In this document: one piece after another, positions 59,261 to 64,000 of the stretch
Position numbering within the stretch: position 1 is the stretch's first letter
Layout of the letters: each line of letters begins with the position of its first letter
Origin: DASSUW01 sp963774155
GTDB lineage: Bacteria > Actinomycetota > Thermoleophilia > Solirubrobacterales > Solirubrobacteraceae
Direction: 5' to 3'
DNA: 64,000 nt
Assembly (NCBI GenBank): GCA_963774155.1
Contig: CAVZDW010000010.1
Coordinates: forward strand, 496,001 to 560,000
Notes under the pieces: generated by a model
Databases searched by the model: none
What the model saw: only the letters and a program-made list of their open reading frames with translations
Told to the model about the DNA's origin: nothing
Made by a program: the position numbers and the translations under genes

Positions 59261-59438
59261 CCGCAGCAACCTCAGGGCCGTCCGGCAACGGCGGCGGCGG
59301 ATCGTCGGGCGGCGGCGAGTCGGGCGGCTCGGCCGGCGTGGCCGGCGCCTCGCGGTCGGGCGTCGGGTCGGCGGGCGTGATCGGCTCGTCGGGGACGATC
59401 GGGCCGACCGGGTCGTTGGGAACGCTCGGGACCTCCAC
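59235..59438 (-). CDS. Short proline-rich acidic frame downstream of the third sigma factor
   Basis: 67 aa from GTG 59438, which begins two bases after the stop of the sigma factor gene, so translational coupling is possible. The sequence is rich in Pro, Asp and Glu (for example EAPATPAEPPDSPPPDDPPP). Its last eight codons lie in the right end of repeat copy 2, and the TAG stop is the repeat's GGGTAG. No family. It resembles the proline-rich microORF at 20037 in composition. Confidence 0.35.
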   Translation of the reverse strand: MEVPSVPNDPVGPIVPDEPITPADPTPDREAPATPAEPPDSPPPDDPPPPLPDGPEVAAGRTSTAAG

Positions 59439-59439
59439 C

Positions 59440-60240
59440 TCAGCCTCCGGTGCCGTAGGCGTACAGCCGCTCGAGCGAAGCGCGGATGATGCGCGACACG
59501 TGCATCTGCGAGCAGCCGACGTGCTCGGCGATCTCGGACTGCAGGAGATCCTCCTGGAAGCGCAGGCGCAGGATCTCCTGCGCGCGCTCGTCGAGGATGC
59601 CGGTCATCTTCTCGAGCGTGATGCCGGCCTCGACGCGGTCGAACTCCGGGTCGTCGGAGCCGAGCAGGTCGCCGGCGCTGGCCGAGGCGCCCTCCTCCTC
59701 GTGGACGGGCGCGTCGAGGGAGCGGACCGAGCGGCCCTCGGTCGCCTGCAGCGCCTCCACGACCTCCTCCGGGGAGCGGTCGAGGCGCCCGGCGAGATCC
59801 GACACGGTGGGGGAGCGGCCGAGCTCGCCCCACAGGCGCTCGCGCGCCTCTTCGACCGAGAGGCAGAGCTCCTGGAGGTCGCGCGCGGGGCGGACGTCCC
59901 AGGTCGCGTCGCGGAAGTAGCGCCGCAGCTCGCCGAGGATGGTCGGGACCGCGTAGCTCGAGAACGCGAGCCCGCGCTCCGGGTCCCAGCGGTCGACGGC
60001 CTTGACGAGGCCGACGCTGGCGACCTGGACGAGGTCGTCGAGCGGCTCGGACGCCCGGCGGTAGCGCAGCGCGAGGCTGCGGGCCAGCGGCATGTAGCGC
60101 TCGATCAGCTCGTCGCGCGCGGCGGCGTCACCGCGCTTGTGGCGACGCATGAGCTTCTGGTCGTCGCGCTGTCGGCGTGAGCGATCGGTCGGAGTCTTGG
60201 TACCGGTCGCGGGCCGCTCGGCGAGAGCACTCTTCGGCAT
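59440..60240 (-). CDS. RNA polymerase sigma factor, SigB/SigF/SigG subfamily (third copy)
   Basis: 266 aa. Region 2: EPLDDLVQVASVGLVKAVDRWDPERGLAFSSYAVPTILGELRRYFRD. Region 3: ARDLQELCLSVEEARERL. Region 4: ILDERAQEILRLRFQEDLLQSEIAEHVGCSQMHVSRIIRASLERL. A basic N-terminus (TDRSRRQRDDQKLMRRHKRGD) precedes it. GGGTAG lies 11 bases before the ATG, suggesting that it is itself transcribed by a SigB-type holoenzyme. It is divergent from a STAS gene. Confidence 0.92.
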   Translation of the reverse strand: MPKSALAERPATGTKTPTDRSRRQRDDQKLMRRHKRGDAAARDELIERYMPLARSLALRYRRASEPLDDLVQVASVGLVKAVDRWDPERGLAFSSYAVPTILGELRRYFRDATWDVRPARDLQELCLSVEEARERLWGELGRSPTVSDLAGRLDRSPEEVVEALQATEGRSVRSLDAPVHEEEGASASAGDLLGSDDPEFDRVEAGITLEKMTGILDERAQEILRLRFQEDLLQSEIAEHVGCSQMHVSRIIRASLERLYAYGTGG

Positions 60241-60251
60241 CGCGGCTACGA

Positions 60252-60257
60252 CTACCC
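60252..60257 (-). promoter_or_regulatory. GGGTAG -10 element before the third sigma gene
   Basis: On the minus strand GGGTAG ends 11 bases before the ATG at 60240. The bases 13-15 upstream do not give a GTTT -35, so this is a weaker call than at the CsbD or iron-enzyme genes. Confidence 0.35.
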
Positions 60258-60336
60258 CGGCCGCGCGCGCATCCGGGCATCAGCATGTCCGTTTCCGAAC
60301 GCGCCGGGCCTCGAACGGCTGTAGAATCCCCGCCGA

Positions 60337-60690
60337 GTGAGCGAGCCGGAGAGCACAACGCCCGAGCTTCTTCGCTGCGAGGTCGGCCATAACGGCACCT
60401 CGGCTTGGGTGCGTCCTGTCGGCGAGCTCGATCTCGACACGGCGCATCGCGTGGATACGGCGCTGAACGAGTTGCACGAGCACGGCTACGCCGAGCTGGT
60501 CCTCGACCTGCGCGGGCTGACCTTCATGGACTCGACCGGCCTGCGGCTCGTGATCCGCTGGGACACCGTCGCGCGCGAGAGTGGGTTCCGCTTCGCCGTC
60601 GTGCCCGGAGACGAGGTCGTGCAGCGCGTCTTCCGCCTCACGGGGATGGACGCGCACCTCACGATCGCCGAGCCGCCGGCCGCGGCCTGA
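60337..60690 (+). CDS. STAS-domain anti-sigma factor antagonist
   Basis: 117 aa from GTG 60337. The core is VRPVGELDLDTAHRV...DLRGLTFMDSTGLRLVIRWDTVARE, with acceptor Ser in DSTGL. The FAVVPGDEVVQRVFRLTGM segment closely parallels that of the STAS at 57664. A -10-like TGTAGAAT lies about 12 bases upstream. The next gene, in the same direction, is an ATP-binding kinase 68 bases on, so the two probably pair. Confidence 0.9.
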   Translation: MSEPESTTPELLRCEVGHNGTSAWVRPVGELDLDTAHRVDTALNELHEHGYAELVLDLRGLTFMDSTGLRLVIRWDTVARESGFRFAVVPGDEVVQRVFRLTGMDAHLTIAEPPAAA

Positions 60691-60758
60691 GCCGCCCGGC
60701 GAGTCAGCGTCCGGACTCCGCCGCGTTCGACCTCCCCCAAGCGGGGCACGCGGTTTGT

Positions 60759-61166
60759 ATGGAGGCGTTCGATGTCGAGGCCACCCTGCCCGGTGGGCCC
60801 CGAGCCGCGTGGCGGGCGCGACGCCTGATCGAGGCCGAGCTGAGCGGGCGGGTGCCCGCCGGCGTGCTGCCCGACGTCGCGCTGCTGGTGACCGAGCTCG
60901 TGGCCAACGGCGTGCGGCACGGCGGCGCGGACGAGACGTCCGCCGTCGACGTCCGCTTCGAGGGCCGGGCGAGCGCGCTCCACGTCGAGGTCGTCAACCC
61001 GGCTCGCGCCGACGGGGCGGTCGGGCCGCGCGTGCCCGACATGGCCGGCGGCGGCGGTCTCGGGCTCCACATCGTCGACCGGCTGGCCAGCCGCTGGGGT
61101 GTCATCGACGAGCCCTGCACGACGGTCTGGTTCGAGCTCGACTGCACGCCGGAGAAGCTCCTCTGA
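60759..61166 (+). CDS. RsbW-like ATP-binding regulatory kinase
   Basis: 135 aa. GHKL boxes are ELVANGVRHGG (N-box), then a shortened G1, and GGGGLGLHIVDRLASRWGV (G2). It belongs to the same short group as the kinase at 57278. The start is the ATG at 60759. A longer frame to 60405 overlaps the STAS gene and is rejected. It is followed 16 bases later by the LigD polymerase gene. Confidence 0.88.
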   Translation: MEAFDVEATLPGGPRAAWRARRLIEAELSGRVPAGVLPDVALLVTELVANGVRHGGADETSAVDVRFEGRASALHVEVVNPARADGAVGPRVPDMAGGGGLGLHIVDRLASRWGVIDEPCTTVWFELDCTPEKLL

Positions 61167-61182
61167 CACTAGTCTGCGGCGG

Positions 61183-62106
61183 GTGCCCGCCGCGAAGAAG
61201 CGCCACGAGGTCCAGATCGAGGGGCGCACCCTGTCGCTCTCGAATCTCGAGAAGCCCATGTATCCGGCGGCGGGGTTCGCCAAGGGCCACGTCATCGACT
61301 TCTACACCCGGATCTCGCCCGTGCTGCTGCCGCACCTGCACGGCCGGCCGCTGACGCTCAAGCGGTATCCCGACGGCGTCGACGGGCCCTACTTCTACGA
61401 GAAGCAGTGCCCGTCGCACCGGCCCGACTGGGTGCCGACGGTGCGCATCGGCAGCTCGCAGGCGCGTGAGGGGATCATCAACTTCTGCGTCGCCAACGAC
61501 CTGCCGACGCTGGTGTGGCTCGCCAACCTCGCCGACCTCGAGCTGCACACGTCGCTCGCCCTGGCCGAGGACTACACGTCGCCCACCGTCGTGGCGTTCG
61601 ACCTCGACCCGGGCGCCCCGGCGACCATCGTGGAGTGCGCCGAGGTCGCCCTCGAGCTGCGGATGGTCTTCGAGCACCTGGGCATGCAGGCGTTCCCCAA
61701 GACCTCGGGCTCGAAGGGCATGCAGGTGTACGTGCCGCTCAACACGCCCACGAGCTACGACCAGACGAGCCCGTTCGCCAAGGGGATCGCCCAGCTGCTC
61801 GAGCGCCGCAACCCGGACCTCGTGGTCTCGGACATGGCCAAGGTCCGCCGCCGGGGCCGCGTGCTCGTGGACTGGAGCCAGAACTCGCGCCACAAGACGA
61901 CGGTCTCCGTCTACTCGCTGCGCGCGCGGGAGCAGCCCACGGTCTCCACGCCGCTCACGTGGGAGGAGGTCGAGAGCGTGGTCGCGTCGCGCGATCCCGA
62001 CGAGCTCGTGTTCACCGCGGACGAGGTCGTCGACCGCGTGGCCGAGCACGGCGATCTCTTCGCCGGTGTCGTCGAGCTGCGGCAGTCGTTGCCCGACGCG
62101 CTATAA
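61183..62106 (+). CDS. LigD-type DNA polymerase/primase domain protein (PolDom)
   Basis: 307 aa from GTG 61183. Archaeo-eukaryotic primase motifs are the metal Asp pair in VVAFDLDPGA (about residues 143-152), the triphosphate-binding loop KTSGSKGMQVYVPL and the third Asp in VLVDWSQNSRHKT. In most LigD polymerase domains the loop is SGxKGxH; here a Gln replaces the His. The ligase and phosphoesterase domains are in a separate gene at 30684. It should add a few (ribo)nucleotides at broken ends bound by Ku. It follows a stress kinase gene, so it could be stress-regulated. Confidence 0.92.
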   Translation: MPAAKKRHEVQIEGRTLSLSNLEKPMYPAAGFAKGHVIDFYTRISPVLLPHLHGRPLTLKRYPDGVDGPYFYEKQCPSHRPDWVPTVRIGSSQAREGIINFCVANDLPTLVWLANLADLELHTSLALAEDYTSPTVVAFDLDPGAPATIVECAEVALELRMVFEHLGMQAFPKTSGSKGMQVYVPLNTPTSYDQTSPFAKGIAQLLERRNPDLVVSDMAKVRRRGRVLVDWSQNSRHKTTVSVYSLRAREQPTVSTPLTWEEVESVVASRDPDELVFTADEVVDRVAEHGDLFAGVVELRQSLPDAL

Positions 62107-62113
62107 CGCGCCC

Positions 62114-62296
62114 ATGGACCTCGAAGAGCGCACCCTCGAAGACACCCTCGAGAAGACCTGCGCGGTCTGCGGGGCCAAGCTGACCGGCCTCGAGATCGAG
62201 GCGGCTCGCGAGGCGGGCGGACCGTTCCTGTGCAGCGTCCACGCGGCCGAGGAGCTCCCGGCCGAGGACGCGGCCGACGAGACTCCCGGCGACTAA
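62114..62296 (+). CDS. Small zinc-ribbon-like protein
   Basis: 60 aa. A single CxxC (TCAVCGAKL, about residues 15-23) and a later C-x-V-H (LCSVH, about 39-43) could bind one metal. The remainder is acidic (LEERTLEDTLEK, AEDAADETPGD). It begins seven bases after the polymerase gene and may be co-transcribed with it. The last four bases overlap the convergent transketolase gene. No family name is justified. Confidence 0.6.
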   Translation: MDLEERTLEDTLEKTCAVCGAKLTGLEIEAAREAGGPFLCSVHAAEELPAEDAADETPGD

Positions 62297-64000
62297 GTCC
62301 TCGCTCCGGCCACGGCCCTGACGGCGGCGGCGATCGCCTCCGCGTCGATGCCCGCTTCGTGGAGCAGCTCCTCGGGCGTGCCCGACACCGGCATCTCGCG
62401 CACCGCGAGCTTGGTTACTCGCGGGCGCTCGTCGGCCTCGGCCAGCGCCTCGAGCACCGCGTCGCCGAGCCCGCCCTCGGGCCAGTGGTCCTCGACCGTG
62501 ATGACGGCGCCGCAGTCGCGGGCCGCGGCGCGGACCGCCTCGACGTCGATCGGCTTGACCGAGTAGCAGTCGAGCACGCGGATGTGGACGCCGTCGCCCT
62601 CGAGCGCCTCCGCGGCGCGGACGGCCTCGTCGACCGTGATGCCGCAGGCGATGACGGCGACGTCGTCGGCGTCGTTCCCGTGGGCGATGCGGCTGCCGCC
62701 GATCGTCACGGCCTCGGAGGCCGGCGTGCGGACCGGCGTCTTGCCGCGCAGGGTGCGCAGGAACGAGATGCCCTTCTGGTCGGCCATCGCCGCCATCAGA
62801 GCCGAGGTCTGGTTCGCGTCGCTCGGGTGCAGGACGGTCGAGCCGTGGATGGCCCGCATCGACGCCATGTCCTCCAGCGCCATCTGCGACGGGCCGTCCT
62901 CGCCGATCGAGACCCCCGCGTGCGATCCGCTGAGGCACAGGTCGGCGCGTGAGATGGCCGCCATGCGCACGAAGTCGTAGGCGCGCGAGAAGAAGGCGGC
63001 GAACGTCGAAGCGAACGGGACCCAGTGGCGGACCTGGAAGCCGACCGCGGCCGCGACCAGCTGCTGCTCGGCGATGAACATCTCGAAGTAGCGGTCCTCG
63101 TGGGCCGCGCGGAAGTCCTCCGAGTGCGTGGAGTTGGAGACCTCGCCGTCGAGCGCGACCACGTCGCCACGCTGGGAGCCGAGAGCGGCCAGCGTCTCGC
63201 CGTAGGCCTTGCGCGTGGCGACCTCCTCGCCGAGCTCCCAGGTGGGGAGGTCGGCTCCGGTCGTCTCGAAGCGGTGGGGCGTGCCGCCGGGGGGCTTCGC
63301 GACCTGGACCTCGAGCTCGCGTTCGCCGCCGAGCTCCACGATGGCCCCCTCGGGGTCGTCGAGCGGCTTGCCGTGCTTGCCCGGCTGGTCCTCGACCGCC
63401 TTGACGCCCTTGCCCTTCTTCGTGCGGGCGACGATCGCCGACGGGCGGTCCGTGGTGGCCTCCGCCTCGGCGTAGGCCGCCTCGATGGCGTCGACGTCAT
63501 GGCCGTCGATCACGATGGCGTTCCAGCCGAACGCCTCGATGCGCCTCGCGTAGCCCTCGGTGTCCCAGCCCAGCATCGTCTCGCGGGTCTGGCCGAGGCG
63601 GTTGACGTCGATGATCGCGGTGAGGTTGTCGAGGCCCTCCCAGCCGGCGTGCTGGATCGACTCCCACATCGAGCCCTCGGCCATCTCCGAGTCGCCGCAC
63701 AGGCACCACACGCGGTACGGCAGGCGGTCGAGCCGCTTGCCGGCCAGCGCGACGCCGGCGGCGATCGGCAGGCCCTGGCCGAGCGAGCCGGTGGCGACGT
63801 CGGTCGGCGGGATCCGCGGGGTCGGATGGCCCTCCAGCCGCGAGCCGAGCTTGCGGAAGGTCAGCAGCTCCTCGTCGTCGATCACGCCGATCGCCTTGAG
63901 CACCGCGTAGTAGAGCGGCGAGGCGTGGCCCTTGGAGAAGATCAGGTGGTCGGCCGACGGGTCGTCGAGGTTGCCCGGGTCGATCCGCAGATGGCCGTCG
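62293..64000 (-). CDS. tkt: Transketolase (5' end beyond the window)
   Basis: Partial: 569 residues are visible and the frame runs past base 64000 without a start. The thiamine-diphosphate-binding stretch reads WCLCGDSEMAEGSMWE...IIDVNRLGQT. The pyrimidine domain follows with ALDGEVSNSTHSE, FIAEQQLVAAAVGF and GVSIGEDGPSQMALEDMASMRAIHGSTVLHPSD. The C-terminal domain closes with ARDCGAVITVEDHWPEGGLGDAV. It transfers two-carbon units between sugar phosphates in the pentose phosphate or Calvin pathways. It ends four bases into the small zinc-ribbon gene. Confidence 0.9.
   Translation of the reverse strand, partial: DGHLRIDPGNLDDPSADHLIFSKGHASPLYYAVLKAIGVIDDEELLTFRKLGSRLEGHPTPRIPPTDVATGSLGQGLPIAAGVALAGKRLDRLPYRVWCLCGDSEMAEGSMWESIQHAGWEGLDNLTAIIDVNRLGQTRETMLGWDTEGYARRIEAFGWNAIVIDGHDVDAIEAAYAEAEATTDRPSAIVARTKKGKGVKAVEDQPGKHGKPLDDPEGAIVELGGERELEVQVAKPPGGTPHRFETTGADLPTWELGEEVATRKAYGETLAALGSQRGDVVALDGEVSNSTHSEDFRAAHEDRYFEMFIAEQQLVAAAVGFQVRHWVPFASTFAAFFSRAYDFVRMAAISRADLCLSGSHAGVSIGEDGPSQMALEDMASMRAIHGSTVLHPSDANQTSALMAAMADQKGISFLRTLRGKTPVRTPASEAVTIGGSRIAHGNDADDVAVIACGITVDEAVRAAEALEGDGVHIRVLDCYSVKPIDVEAVRAAARDCGAVITVEDHWPEGGLGDAVLEALAEADERPRVTKLAVREMPVSGTPEELLHEAGIDAEAIAAAVRAVAGART

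Overview
The window is very GC-rich, gene-dense actinobacterial DNA. The best fit is a member of the Thermoleophilia, probably Solirubrobacterales. The grounds are the strong GC bias at third codon positions, many GTG starts and 1-4 base gene overlaps, several SigB-family sigma factors with RsbW/STAS partners, an NHEJ set (Ku plus LigD parts), secreted ThuA/PKD proteins and an ANTAR regulator. No rRNA, tRNA, CRISPR array, IS element or phage gene was seen. The lineage is an inference from gene content.

Layout. 0-11 kb: MarP-like periplasmic protease, topoisomerase III, a palindromic repeat, a small unknown gene and an AddAB-like helicase-nuclease pair. 10.5-16.8 kb: NarL-type two-component system, YihY membrane protein, ANTAR regulator, SigB-family factor, cupin and an orphan sugar-type ABC ATPase. 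16.8-30.6 kb: a general-stress archipelago. It holds RsbW-like kinases, STAS antagonists, a degenerate kinase paralogue, a GAF/PAS/PP2C phosphatase, a second SigB-family factor, and likely stress effectors (CsbD, PfpI, ferritin-like, SRPBCC). It also holds a Crp-type regulator, a primary-type sigma-70 factor and an orphan WXG100 protein. 30.7-40.8 kb: LigD phosphoesterase-ligase, aldo-keto reductase, CDGSH protein, amino-acid ABC transporter, haem-oxygenase-like iron enzyme, YbdK ligase, methyltransferase, Ku and an MFS exporter. 40.9-57.3 kb: a LuxR/ATPase regulator, a secreted three-repeat protein with a coupled membrane protein, a ~2847-residue cupredoxin-ThuA-dehydrogenase-PKD protein, xylose isomerase and a second ThuA/PKD protein. 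57.3-64 kb: another kinase/STAS pair, topoisomerase IB, a third SigB-family factor, a further STAS and kinase, the LigD polymerase domain and a transketolase running off the edge.

How it works together. Partner-switching genes occur in four clusters (17.7-19.6, 22.9-25.1, 29.8-30.6 and 57.3-61.2 kb). SigB-type promoters (GTTT-like -35, N13-15, GGGTAN -10) can be read before several of them and before likely effectors. In at least six genes GGGTAG lies only 9-11 bases from the start codon, which implies leaderless transcripts. The 43-57 kb block looks like secreted carbohydrate and oxidative sugar metabolism, with xylA as the cytosolic entry.

Sequence quality. Two long genes between 41.6 and 53.1 kb are broken by seven shifts, each fixed by removing one base. 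Removing them restores frames of 875 and 2847 codons, so consensus errors are more likely than pseudogenes. Three copies of a palindromic intergenic repeat (3.4, 38.3 and 59.1 kb) appear to be an undescribed element family.
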